Assembly: GCA_963845735.1 (NCBI GenBank)
Contig: CAWJTR010000012.1
Coordinates: forward strand, 186,001 to 250,000
DNA from: AP-15 sp963845735
Lineage (GTDB): Bacteria > Pseudomonadota > Alphaproteobacteria > ATCC43930 > CGMCC-115725
Reading direction: 5' to 3'
Length of the DNA stretch: 64,000 bases
Part shown: piece after piece, positions 40,049 to 49,342 of the stretch
Numbering within the stretch: position 1 is the first letter of the stretch
How the letters are laid out: the number at the start of each line of letters is the position of its first letter
Made by a program: the position numbers and the translations under genes
The notes under the pieces: model-generated
Told to the model about the DNA's origin: nothing
Database searches by the model: none
What the model saw: only the letters and a program-made list of their open reading frames with translations

Positions 40049-40734
40049 ATGACAAATAATGATCCTCGAAATCCAGCCTTAATAGACCCGCGCCTCTATG
40101 TTGCTTCCGACTTACGCAAAACTACGCTTTTCGAGTGGGTGATATTTTTAGTAGCTGTGCTTATACTGATTGCCATTCTTGGGTTGGGCGCAAAATATGA
40201 CACACTTCAATACAACATTTTATTTCTTGTGATATTGTCGTTATCTTGCGCAATGGTATTCGCCTTTCTTCCCTTTCATGCAGAAATTACATGGCAGCGG
40301 TTCAAGGCAGGCGGGACCGCTGCCGTTTTTGGTCTTTGTATGTGGCAAGTGGTACCGTATGCAACGGCAAATCATCATGGAGTAATTCAATCTCTAAATG
40401 AAAAGACCGACAAACTTGAAAGCATCTTAAAAGAAAGGGATACAGAACTTACAAAACTTAGATCTCTCATCGCCAAGTTCAAAACCTCAAGCGATGTATC
40501 TTCCGTAAATCAAAGACAGCCAAGGAACTCTTGGGAACTGCTGGCAGCACCATCGGAGTTATCGTTCCATTGCTTGATACGGCCATAGCGCTTGCGGCGG
40601 CGGGAGTAGATAATAAAGACGGACCCACCTGCAATCTCCGTGCAGGACAAAGCTTGCAGCGCATTCAAGAAAGTAAAACAAGAATTGGAGATGTGTACTC
40701 TAATATTCAACCCGCTAAAGCGGCCATTCCATAG
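40049..40734 (+). CDS. AT-rich membrane protein with coiled coil, frameshifted
   Basis: ATG 40049 has AAAGGG eight bases upstream. Residues about 27-50 (TTLFEWVIFLVAVLILIAIL) and 55-78 are membrane helices, a third weak one lies near 93-108, and residues 112-147 (IQSLNEKTDKLESILKERD, then TELTKLRSLIAKF) form a coiled coil. After SSVNQ the frame changes; the other frame reads KTAKELLGTAGSTIGVIVPLL and DTAIALAAAGVDNKDG and stops at 40734. Adding one A to the run at 40512-40514 joins them (NQKTAKELLG), giving about 228 residues. The family is not recognised. Base composition is unlike the host and points to transfer. Confidence 0.6.
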
Positions 40735-41345
40735 AGTATGTCGTCCATCGCGACGCGTTCAACGGGAATGCCCTCGGAACCCGGTGCCGACTTCGGCTTC
40801 TTGCCGCGCAGGTGGTGGCGAAAGCGGCCTATCAGGGAACCCGGAATGCGTGGTAGTCCAGAGCCAGCCGTGAAGCTCGCGCCCAAGTCGATGTGATGCG
40901 CCGTTGCTAAGGATTTCCTACCGGTTCATCCCTTCTAAGATAACGTCCGGCACGGGACTTTGCTAGATGTTGTCCCCGCGCCGCCGCGACAGAGGATGGC
41001 CGCTTAAGCTCCCCGTGCGTCCTTCACGCTTTCGTGCTGTTCTGTCACTATAGGTGGGGCCGGCAATTCTGTCGGGTGCGGCCAGCGCCGCCATTGCCAT
41101 CGATCCCAGAGGACTAGCGCGCCACATACGATTGCCAGCCCACCCAGCATGGCTACTTGAGCCCCGCGGCCGTCTCTGAGGGCCGGTCCGACAATCCCGC
41201 CGGCCGAGGTCCGGGTCGGCTCAGGCGGCAACCCGTGCGGGAGCTTTGCTGCAGATCCTCTGCAGGTGCAGCAAACCGTCTCCTCTGATCTCAATGAAAC
41301 GTTGTATCTCGCCGCGGCCGAGGCGTCGGTCGGCGGCAGCTTGGT
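40735..41345. other. Stretch without confident genes between the island and the aldolase
   Basis: The 611 bases have mixed composition. The only longer frame is on the minus strand, 41004-41294, a 96-residue peptide with one hydrophobic stretch (AMLGGLAIVCGALVLW) and no ribosome-binding site; I consider it possible but unsupported. No tRNA fragment or attachment-site duplicate was recognised. Confidence 0.4.
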
Positions 41346-42137
41346 TTAGCCGAGGAGCCGGCGTGCCTCTGCCGCCTGCTCGCGCATCGAATGCAGCAGT
41401 CGCGCTTCCGGGGTTGGGGCGCAGTTGGTATAGCCGGCGCCGAGTTCCTTGAGCTGTGCGGCGTTGCGCGGAAAAGCCGCGTGGTTGAGCGGCAGTGCGA
41501 GCTTGGCGCCGGCGCTCTTTTTCGCTGCTTCCCGGACCCGGTCGATCGCCGCGACCAGCCGCGGATGGTCGGGCGTTCCGCTGACCCCGAGCGAGCGCGA
41601 CAGATCCGACGGCCCGACCGCCAGCAGGTCGACCCCCTCGACCGCGGCGATCTCGTCGATGCGCTCGACCGCCGCCATGTCCTCGATCATGCAGGCGAGC
41701 AGGATCTCGCGGTTCGACTGCGCCATGTGCTCGACCAGCGGGATACGGCCGTATTCGGCGGCGCGGCTGCCGGCGGCCATGCCGCGCTCGCCTTGCGGCG
41801 GATAGCGCACCGCCTGCACCGCCGCGCGCGCCATTTCGGCGCTGCCGACATGCGGCACCTGGACGCCCTGCACGCCCATGTCGAGCAGGCGCAGGATAAA
41901 GGCCGGGTCGAAACCCGGCGTGCGCACGATCGGGGTGATCCCGACCCGCTCTGCCGCCATGACCATCGCCTGCACGTCGTGCAGGTCGAAGCTGGTATGC
42001 TCCATGTCGATAAACGCGGCGTCAAAGCCGGCCAGCCCGATGATCTCGACGATTTGCGGGTCGGGAATGCCGCCGACATGGGTTCCCAAGGCGAGACCGC
42101 CCTCGCGCAGGATGCGCTTTACCCGATTTTCTCTCAT
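41346..42137 (-). CDS. HpcH/HpaI-family aldolase
   Basis: The 263-residue TIM-barrel enzyme shows the class II pyruvate-aldolase pattern: IDMEHTSFDLHDVQ, TPIVRTPGFDPAFILRLLDMGVQGVQVPHV, ACMIEDMAAVERIDEIAAVEGVDLLAVGPSDLSRSLG (the metal ligands Glu and Asp lie in MIED and GPSD). Such enzymes cleave 2-keto-3-deoxy acids or 4-hydroxy-2-ketoacids to pyruvate and an aldehyde. It lies 30 bp behind the cysteine hydrolase gene on the same strand, probably one operon. Exact substrate unknown. Confidence 0.92.
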   Translation of the reverse strand: MRENRVKRILREGGLALGTHVGGIPDPQIVEIIGLAGFDAAFIDMEHTSFDLHDVQAMVMAAERVGITPIVRTPGFDPAFILRLLDMGVQGVQVPHVGSAEMARAAVQAVRYPPQGERGMAAGSRAAEYGRIPLVEHMAQSNREILLACMIEDMAAVERIDEIAAVEGVDLLAVGPSDLSRSLGVSGTPDHPRLVAAIDRVREAAKKSAGAKLALPLNHAAFPRNAAQLKELGAGYTNCAPTPEARLLHSMREQAAEARRLLG

Positions 42138-42167
42138 GCTGCCCTCCCTTCGCGCTCGATGACGAGG

Positions 42168-42875
42168 CTAAGCCGCCCGCGCCGATTTCACGCGCCGCAG
42201 ATTGGCGATGATCATATCGGTGTCCATGACGTCGCCGAAGACGTTGTAGAAGGCGGTCAGCGAGGCCTCATGCTCCTCCTGGGTGCTCGCGGCATTGCCG
42301 TCGCTGACCATGATCGTGCGAAAGTTCGTCATGTTGGCGTCGCGCGCCGAGCTTTCGCAGCAGACGTTGGTGACGGTTCCGGTGATCAGCACGGTGTCGA
42401 AGCCGCGCGCCCGCAGCCGCCCGGGCAATTCCGAAGTCCCCGGCATAAAGGCGCTGTAGCGATATTTGTTGACGATTTCGTCCTCCGGCCGCACGTCGAG
42501 ATCGGGCCACAGCTGATGACCGAGCGTTCCTTCGGAAAGTGCCGCGATGCGTTTCTCGCGCATTTCAGGCGAGGCCATCTCGTGCGCCACCGACCATTCG
42601 TCGAGGCAACGCGCGTCGTGGGTCATCTGGATCCAAAAGACGCCGCCGCCCGACTCCCGCACCACCGCCGCCAGACGGTTGACCGCCGGCACGATATCGC
42701 GTGCCGCCGGGCACACCGCATGCCCCACCCCGTCGGTCATGAAGGCGTGCTGCAGATCGATCACCACAAGCGCCGTGCGCGCCGGGTCGAGATCGGCAAA
42801 GCAATGCTCGGCGCCGCGCCGCGCAATCACCCGCTCGACGATTGCATCGGGAATGGTCGCGCCCTTCAGTTTCAT
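42168..42875 (-). CDS. Isochorismatase-like cysteine hydrolase
   Basis: ATG 42875 follows GAGGGAG with good spacing; an upstream ATG at 42911 lacks one. The catalytic triad is visible: Asp in ALVVIDLQHAFM, Lys in VNKYRYSAFMPG, Cys in GTVTNVCCESSARDA. Members hydrolyse isochorismate, nicotinamide, carbamoyl or biuret-like amides; the sequence is closest in style to N-carbamoyl/ureide-type amidases, but this is not certain. It precedes an aldolase gene and is divergent from a sugar kinase, suggesting a small catabolic unit. Confidence 0.9.
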   Translation of the reverse strand: MKLKGATIPDAIVERVIARRGAEHCFADLDPARTALVVIDLQHAFMTDGVGHAVCPAARDIVPAVNRLAAVVRESGGGVFWIQMTHDARCLDEWSVAHEMASPEMREKRIAALSEGTLGHQLWPDLDVRPEDEIVNKYRYSAFMPGTSELPGRLRARGFDTVLITGTVTNVCCESSARDANMTNFRTIMVSDGNAASTQEEHEASLTAFYNVFGDVMDTDMIIANLRRVKSARAA

Positions 42876-42972
42876 TGCGATGGCTCCCTCGAATTGACTG
42901 GCGACAGGCATGCACCGGCAGACACCAGATCTAGGTTAGTGTGCCTGTCTCACGGAAAACGGACATAGTTCG

Positions 42973-43855
42973 ATGATTGTCGTCTTCGGTTCGATCAATG
43001 TCGATCTGATCTTTCCGGTTCCGCATTTGCCGGGGCCGGGCGAGACCGTGCTCGGCGGCGATTACGCGCTTCTTCCCGGGGGCAAGGGCGCCAATCAGGC
43101 GCTGGCCGCGCGCCGTGCCGGAGCCGAGGTCCATCTGATCGGCGCTGTTGGGGCGAATTCCTTTGCCGCCCCTGCACTCGACCCGCTGCGGCGTGCGGGG
43201 ATCGATCTCCGGCTGGTGCGAAGCGTCTGCCGAACCCACGGGCTGTGCCGCGATCATGGTTTCCGCCGCCGGGGAGAACGCGATCGCGGTCGCCTCGGGC
43301 GCCAATGCGAGCGTGCGCTCCGACCAGGCGCCGGACGAGTTGCTTGGTCCGGGCACGCTTCTCGTCCTTCAGATGGAAGTCCCTTCAAGCGAAACCATGG
43401 CCGTGATCCGCCGAGTGCGCGACCGCGGTGGACGCAGCCTGCTTAATTTCGCGCCCGCCCTGCCGATCAGCCTCGATCTGCTGCACGACGTCGATTTTGT
43501 CGTCGCGAACGAGGGGGAGGCGGCAGCGCTGGGCGCGGATCCGGCCTCGATCGCGGCTCGGTTGCGGCGGGGGCTCGTCGTCACCCGCGGCGCGGCGGGT
43601 GCTATGGCCTATCCCGCCGACGGCGCCGCGTTTGCCGTGCCGGCGCTGCCGATCGTCCCGGTCGATACGACCGGCGCCGGCGATACGTTTGTGGGCGTGC
43701 TGGCGGCGGCGCTCGACGGCAACGCGCCGTTCGAGACCGCGCTGCGGCGGGCGAGTGCGGCCGCCGGCCTCGCCTGTCTCGCGCGCGGGGCGCAGACGGC
43801 GATGCCGGATGCCGCGGCGATCGATGCGGCAACGGCGCGGCTGCCGACAGTGTGA
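42973..43855 (+). CDS. PfkB/ribokinase-family sugar kinase, frameshifted
   Basis: ATG 42973 starts MIVVFGSINVDLIF, then PGGKGANQALAARRAG (PfkB signature 1). After RAGIDLRLVRSV the frame changes; the second frame continues AEPTGCAAIMVSAAGENAIAV and VPVDTTGAGDTFVGVLAAAL (signature 2 with the catalytic Asp), ending at 43855. One extra base near 43226 explains the shift. The repaired protein has about 293 residues. It phosphorylates a sugar or nucleoside-like substrate with ATP. It is divergent from the cysteine hydrolase gene and converges on rppH. Confidence 0.85.
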
Positions 43856-43863
43856 GCGATGGA

Positions 43864-44364
43864 TCAGCCGCCTCGGTCCGCGCAACAGCAATGCTCGCGG
43901 AACTCGGTCAAGATATCGATATAGAGCTGGCGCTTGAACGAAACGATCAGCTCGGGCAGCTGTTCGGGCGCAACCCAGCGCCAAGCGTCAAATTCGGGAT
44001 GTTTGGTCGCGACGTCTATATCCGCGTCGCTGCCGGCAAAGCGCATGACGAACCATTTCTGTCGCTGGCCGCGATAGCGGCCACGCCATCTGCTCCTGGC
44101 GAGTTCGACGGGCAGGTCATAGATCATCCATTCCCGGCTCTCGGCGATGATCTCGGCGTTGCAGGTGCCGATTTCCTCTGCAAGCTCGCGCAGCGCCGCC
44201 TGGCGCGGGGTTTCGCCCGGGTCGATCCCGCCCTGCGGCATCTGCCAGGCCGGCATCGCCGGCATGTCGGTGCGCCGGGCGACAAGGACCTGTCCCAGCC
44301 TATTGAGCAGCATGATGCCGACCGCAGGCCGGTATCCCGCAATCTCGCCATCGTGATGCGTCAT
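43864..44364 (-). CDS. rppH: RNA pyrophosphohydrolase RppH (NUDIX)
   Basis: The 166-residue protein begins with the RppH-type GYRPAVGIMLLNRLGQVLVARR, has WQMPQGGIDPGETPRQAALRELAEEIG (Nudix box G-x5-E-x7-R-E-x-x-E-E-x-G) and WRGRYRGQRQKWFVMRF, followed by DAWRWVAPEQLPELIVSFKRQLY. RppH removes pyrophosphate from 5' ends of mRNA to start decay. It lies 37 bp behind ctpA on the same strand, a common alphaproteobacterial order. Confidence 0.93.
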   Translation of the reverse strand: MTHHDGEIAGYRPAVGIMLLNRLGQVLVARRTDMPAMPAWQMPQGGIDPGETPRQAALRELAEEIGTCNAEIIAESREWMIYDLPVELARSRWRGRYRGQRQKWFVMRFAGSDADIDVATKHPEFDAWRWVAPEQLPELIVSFKRQLYIDILTEFREHCCCADRGG

Positions 44365-44401
44365 TGCGACCGCCTATGCCTCGACCGCTCCGCTGTGCGC
44401 C

Positions 44402-45688
44402 TCAGTTGATCATACGCCCGTTGAACAGCGACATGCCGCGCAGCATGTCGACGGCGCGCGTCAACTGGTAGTCCCGGTCAGTTCCCATGATCGACGGATC
44501 GACCGAGCTGGATGCCTCGGGGTCGCCGCCGGAATCATCGGACTTCCCCTCGGATGCGTCGGCGACCTTTGCCTCTTTCTTGCCGGGGGGAGGCTCGATC
44601 TTGGCGGCCTCGACGACGATGTCGGGCTCGATCCCCTTCGCCTGGATCGAGCGGCCCGAAGGGGTGTAGTAACGCGCCGTCGTCAGCCGCATTGCACCGT
44701 GACCGGTCAACGGAATGATCGTCTGGACCGATCCTTTGCCGAACGACCGGGTGCCGACCAGCACCGCCCGGTGGTGATCCTGCAATGCGCCGGCGACGAT
44801 CTCGCTGGCCGAGGCCGATCCACCGTTGATCAGCACGGCGAGCGGCAGCCCGGCGGCAACATCGCCCGGTCGCGCATTATAGCGCTGCGCATCATCCGAG
44901 CGCCGGCCGCGGGTCGAGACAATCTCGCCCTTCTCGAGGAACGCGTCCGAGACTGCAACCGCCTGATCGAGAAGGCCGCCCGGATTGTTGCGTAAATCCA
45001 GGATCACTCCGCGCAGCTTGTCTCCGGCCTGCTGCTTGATGTTCTTGATCGCGTTGTTGAGCCCGACATCGGTCTGCTCGTTGAACGAGGTGATCCGGAT
45101 ATACCCGATATCATCGCCGATCAGGTGCGAGCGAACCGACTGGATGCGGATCGTCGCCCGGGTCAGCTTGACGTCGAACGGGTCCCGTCCCTTTCGCCGG
45201 ATCGTCAGCTTGACGTCGCTGTTGACCGGGCCACGCATCTTTTCGACCGCTTGAGGAAGGGTCATCCCCTGGACCGGCTGGCCGTCGAGCTGGGTGATCA
45301 GATCGCCGGGTTTCAGTCCGGCCCGCGCGGCCGGGGTATCATCGATCGGCGAAATTACTTTGACGAGGCCGTTTTCCATCGACACTTCGATTCCAAGCCC
45401 GCCAAACTCGCCGCGGGTTTGAACCTTCATATCGTCGAAGTTCTTGGTGTTCAGATAGTTCGAGTGGGGATCGAGCGAGGTCAGCATCCCGTTGATCGCT
45501 GATTCGATCAGCGAATCGTCGTCCACTTTGCCGACATAGTCGGCGCGCACGACCTCAAACACTTCACCAAACAAATTCAGTTCTTTATAGGTGTCCGAGG
45601 AGTTAGAAGCAGCCGCGCTGATGTCCTGGCGTAACGAAAACACCAAAACTGTTGCCGCAACTGCCGCGATCAACCCTACCCGTTTCAT
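44402..45688 (-). CDS. ctpA: S41-family carboxyl-terminal processing peptidase
   Basis: The 428-residue protein has an N-terminal signal anchor (VGLIAAVAATVLVFSL), then a PDZ domain (RGEFGGLGIEVSMENGLVKVISPIDDTPAARAGLKPGDLI) and the tail-specific protease core with Ser in NGGSASASEIVAGAL and Lys in GTRSFGKGSVQTIIPL. It cleaves periplasmic proteins near their C-terminus. The tail is acidic and low-complexity. In relatives an envC-like gene often sits between gpmI and ctpA; here they are adjacent, 84 bp apart. Confidence 0.94.
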   Translation of the reverse strand: MKRVGLIAAVAATVLVFSLRQDISAAASNSSDTYKELNLFGEVFEVVRADYVGKVDDDSLIESAINGMLTSLDPHSNYLNTKNFDDMKVQTRGEFGGLGIEVSMENGLVKVISPIDDTPAARAGLKPGDLITQLDGQPVQGMTLPQAVEKMRGPVNSDVKLTIRRKGRDPFDVKLTRATIRIQSVRSHLIGDDIGYIRITSFNEQTDVGLNNAIKNIKQQAGDKLRGVILDLRNNPGGLLDQAVAVSDAFLEKGEIVSTRGRRSDDAQRYNARPGDVAAGLPLAVLINGGSASASEIVAGALQDHHRAVLVGTRSFGKGSVQTIIPLTGHGAMRLTTARYYTPSGRSIQAKGIEPDIVVEAAKIEPPPGKKEAKVADASEGKSDDSGGDPEASSSVDPSIMGTDRDYQLTRAVDMLRGMSLFNGRMIN

Positions 45689-45772
45689 TCACGCACCCGT
45701 TAATCGCTCCGATCGGCGAGCCCCGATAATATCCGCCACCATCCTCGATGATCAAGATCGAAGCAGAAGCGG

Positions 45773-47337
45773 TCAGCCGATGCTGCGCCGCATTTGCTGC
45801 CGCGGGATCAGAGTGTGACCGGTCATCGCCGCTGGCTTTTCGAGGCCGAGGAGGTCGAGCAAGGTCGGAGCGACATCGGCAAGACGACCATCTTCAAGAT
45901 GCTCGACCGTCCTGGGCGGGTTGACCACGAGGAACGGCACCGGGTTCAGGGTGTGCGCGGTATGGGGTTCACCTGTCTCCGGGTCGCGCATCATCTCGGC
46001 ATTGCCGTGATCGGCGGTGATGACAAGGGTTCCGCCGGCCTTTTCGACCGCGCTCGCGAGCCGCCCCAGGCACCGGTCGATCGTCTCGACCGCCTTGATC
46101 GCGGCGTCGAGACGGCCGGTATGCCCGACCATGTCGGCGTTGGCGTAGTTCAGCACGATAACGTCGAACCGATGTGCGGCAATCGCCTCGACCACCTTAT
46201 CGGTGACCTCCGGCGCCGACATCTCGGGCTGCTGATCGTAGGTCGCGACCTTGGGCGATGGCACCAGGATGCGTTCCTCGCCGGGGAAGACCGTTTCTCG
46301 CCCGCCGTTGAAAAAGAACGTGACGTGCGCGTATTTTTCGGTCTCGGCGATGCGCAACTGGGTCAGCCCGGCGTTCGACACGACCTCGCCAAAGGTGTCG
46401 TCGAGGTTCTCGGGTGGGAAAAGGGTCGCCAGAAAGTTGTTGAGCTCGGCCGAATATTCGACGAGCCCGAGCGCACTGGCAAAGTTGACGCGTTTGGCGC
46501 GCCCGAAGCCGGAAAAGTCCGGATCGACCAAAGCCGCGGCGATCTCGCGCACCCGATCGGCGCGGAAATTGCCGATCAACAGGCCGTCACCATCGCGCAT
46601 GCCTCGATATCCGCCAATCGAGGTCGGCCGCACAAACTCGTCGGTCTCGCCGCGAGCGTAGGCCGCCTTGACCGCATCAGCCGCATTCGCGGCGGTGTCG
46701 CCCTCACCCTCCACAATTACCCGATACGCCTTCTCGACCCGGTCCCAACGCTGGTCGCGATCCATCGCATAATAGCGCCCGCTGACGGTCGCGATCCGCA
46801 GCCCCGCGAGCCCGCCGACTCGCTTTCGAACGTCTTTATGTACAATAGCGCCGCCTGGGGCGGGGTGTCGCGGCCGTCGAGAAAGGCGTGGACCGCCACC
46901 GGCACTCCGGCCTCGGCAAGGATCCGGCCGAGTGCCGCGATCTGGTGCTGGTGCGAGTGCACGCCGCCCGGCGACAGCAACCCCAGCAGATGGGCGGTGC
47001 CGCCGGTCTTCTTTAGTGTGCCGATAAAATCGCGCAGCGCCGGTATCCGGCCGAGTTCGCCCGAAGCGATCGCCGCATCGATCCGCGGCAAATCCTGCAT
47101 GACCAGCCGGCCGGCGCCGAGATTGGTATGCCCGACCTCGGAATTGCCCATCTGTCCGTCGGGCAGTCCGACATAGTGCTCGCTGGCCTCCAGTCGCGCA
47201 TGCGGCCACCGCGCCATCAGCGCGCGCCAGACCGGGAGGTGCGCGCTCTCTATGGCGTTGTCCCGAGTATCGACTCGCTCGCCCCAGCCGTCGAGGATGC
47301 ACAGCACCAGCGGGTGCCTTCGGGAGCGGGCATTCAT
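45773..47337 (-). CDS. gpmI: 2,3-bisphosphoglycerate-independent phosphoglycerate mutase, frameshifted
   Basis: This glycolytic enzyme interconverts 3- and 2-phosphoglycerate. ATG 47337 gives MNARSRRHPLVLCILDGWG (metal Asp), MGNSEVGHTNLG (catalytic Ser) and FLDGRDTPPQAALLYIKTFES. The frame then changes; the other frame resumes RVGGLAGLRIATVSGRYYAMDRD and holds NYANADMVGHTG and ITADHGNAEMM, the remaining metal ligands, to the stop at 45773. A missing base right after GACTC (46817-46821, plus strand) explains the break. The repaired length of about 521 is normal. As a single glycolysis gene it is unlikely to be truly broken. Confidence 0.93.
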
Positions 47338-47434
47338 TTCGGACGGCCTCAACTAGCGGGTGCAACCTGTATACGCGAAACCATCAAGTCGACCTAGCGT
47401 TCCCCGACACGCGCTCCTTGGCTTCATATACCGG

Positions 47435-47470
47435 CCCCGCCCTCTTTCTGCGGCCGGAGAGAGGGCGGGG
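47435..47470. terminator. 11-bp perfect hairpin downstream of the TPP-enzyme gene
   Basis: CCCCGCCCTCT (47435-47445) pairs with AGAGGGCGGGG (47460-47470) around a 14-base loop. It lies 24 bases beyond the stop of the TPP enzyme and before gpmI on the same strand, so it separates the two transcription units. Confidence 0.7.
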
Positions 47471-47493
47471 ATAGCGACCTCCGAATCCTGTGC

Positions 47494-49137
47494 TTATGTA
47501 AAGCGCGAGACGTCGACGGCTTTTTCGGTGATGAACTCGAGCAAAGCCGGGGTGCCTTCGCGGGTCTTCTCGATGCCGCGGCGGATCGCCGCCTGGATTT
47601 CGCCGGGCTCGGTCACCCGCTCGCCATAGCCGCCGAGCGCCTTGGCGAAGTCGGCGTAATGGCCGCTGATGTCGGTCGAACGATATTTCTCGGTCGCGAC
47701 CGGCATCACCTTCAGCTCGATCGCCATCGAGAAATTGTTCATCAGGATCGAGAGGATCGGGATCCGCTCGCGCACCGCGGTCTCGAAATCCATGCCGGTG
47801 AAGCCGATCGCGGCATCGCCCCAGACATTGATGCACAGCTTGTCGGGCTTGGCCAGTTTGGCGCCCATCGCCAGCCCCAGCCCATAGCCTAGCTGGGTCG
47901 TCTTGCCCCAGCCGATATAGGAAAGCGGGACCTCGCTGACCCAGAACGGCGACAGCTGGTCGCGCGGGCTGCCGGCGTCATGGGTGATGATCGTGTTCTT
48001 GACGTCGACCGTGTGCAGCAATTCCCAGATCACGCGATAGGGCGACAGCGGCTTGGTGTTCTGGGTCAGCCGCGGCATCCACTGGCCCATCCATTCTTCC
48101 CTGTGCCCGCGGATCTCGCGCGTCACCCCCGGCAGCCGGTCGCGGGTCTTGCCATGGAGCCGGTCCTTGACCTCTGCGAGCAGCGCGTCGAGCGTCAGCC
48201 CGGCATCGCCCACCGCCGCGAGATCGACCGGCACATCCTTGTTGATTGCGTATGGGTCAAGCGTTGCGTGCGCAATCTTCTTCCCCTTTGGCATCGCCGT
48301 GCCAAAGGAGGTGCGGGTAAAGCTGCAGCCGATGCCAAAGATCAAATCGGCGTTCTGCAGCATGTGCCAGAGATGCTCGCCGATGCCGATGCCGCCCGAG
48401 CCGAGGGACAACGGATTGTTTTCCGGGAAGCTGCTTTTGCCGCCAAGTGTGGTCATGACCGGGGCTTCGAGGAGTTCCGCGAGCGCCTTCAGCTGCGGCC
48501 ACGCCTTGCCGTAATGAACGCCCTGGCCGGCGACGATGACCGGGCGCTGTGCCGCGACCAGCGCCTCGGCGATCTTCGCGACTGATTGCGGATCGGGGCC
48601 GCTCTTGAGCTTTGGCGTCTTCTGGTATTCGGTGACGAGCGCGTCCGGCACCTCCTCGCGCAGGAGGTCGCTCGGGAACTCGACCAGGACCGGGCCGGGG
48701 CGGCCGTTCTTGACCGTCGTAAAGGCGCGGCGCAGCGCCTCGCCCGTCGCGTTGGCGACCGTCACCTGCTCGCACAATTTAGTGACGTTGCGGTAATTGA
48801 GCGCGGCGTTGAAGTTCGGGTGCACCTGGTTGATGTTGCGGGCATAGCCGGCCGGCAACACGACGACCGGGGTCGAGTTGCCAAAGGACTGCGCCACCCC
48901 GCCAAAGGCGTTCTCGGTGCCGGGGCCGTGCTGCATGGCAAAGACGCCGATCCGGTCGCCCGAGGTGACCTTGGCGATCGCGTCGCACATATGCAGGCCG
49001 ATCCGCTCCTGGCGCACCATGATGGTGCGGATGTCGGCCTCGGCCGCGGCCTCGATGATCGGATTGACCGGATAGCCGATCAGAAACTCGATCCCTTCGC
49101 GCTTCAGGATTTCGGCGACGGCGTTGGCGACTTTCAT
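47494..49137 (-). CDS. Thiamine-pyrophosphate enzyme of the acetolactate synthase/oxalyl-CoA decarboxylase superfamily
   Basis: The 547-residue protein has the three TPP-enzyme domains: the N-terminal pyrimidine-binding domain with the active-site Glu in IMVRQERIGLHMCDAIAKVT, a central domain from about residue 190, and the C-terminal PP-binding domain GDAAIGFTGMDFETAVRERIP then LMNNFSM, a variant of the GDG-x(24)-NN motif in which Ala replaces the second Gly. ATG 49137 is the natural start. Its specificity cannot be read from sequence; acetolactate synthase, sulfoacetaldehyde acetyltransferase and 2-hydroxyacyl-CoA-lyase-like roles are possible. Monocistronic, with its own terminator. Confidence 0.85.
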   Translation of the reverse strand: MKVANAVAEILKREGIEFLIGYPVNPIIEAAAEADIRTIMVRQERIGLHMCDAIAKVTSGDRIGVFAMQHGPGTENAFGGVAQSFGNSTPVVVLPAGYARNINQVHPNFNAALNYRNVTKLCEQVTVANATGEALRRAFTTVKNGRPGPVLVEFPSDLLREEVPDALVTEYQKTPKLKSGPDPQSVAKIAEALVAAQRPVIVAGQGVHYGKAWPQLKALAELLEAPVMTTLGGKSSFPENNPLSLGSGGIGIGEHLWHMLQNADLIFGIGCSFTRTSFGTAMPKGKKIAHATLDPYAINKDVPVDLAAVGDAGLTLDALLAEVKDRLHGKTRDRLPGVTREIRGHREEWMGQWMPRLTQNTKPLSPYRVIWELLHTVDVKNTIITHDAGSPRDQLSPFWVSEVPLSYIGWGKTTQLGYGLGLAMGAKLAKPDKLCINVWGDAAIGFTGMDFETAVRERIPILSILMNNFSMAIELKVMPVATEKYRSTDISGHYADFAKALGGYGERVTEPGEIQAAIRRGIEKTREGTPALLEFITEKAVDVSRFT

Positions 49138-49342
49138 GGGAGTCCTCCTCGGTGTCCAGCGGCGGTGGCGTGATTGTGACACAACCCAGGCGGCGTGTGC
49201 CAACTCTACGGCCATTGACGTCCGCAGGCTTGAGAGTGAGGAGGCCTTCAGCTTGTCGGGGAGCAGGTCGCTACTGCGACGTTGGTCTCGGCAACGGCCA
49301 ACCCGCGACGGGAGGCCGGTCTCTTGTCCGGCGCCGCCGCTT

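Noticed and set aside
41004..41294. Small minus-strand gene with one hydrophobic segment
   Set aside because: It has no ribosome-binding site, no recognisable family and ordinary shadow-frame composition.
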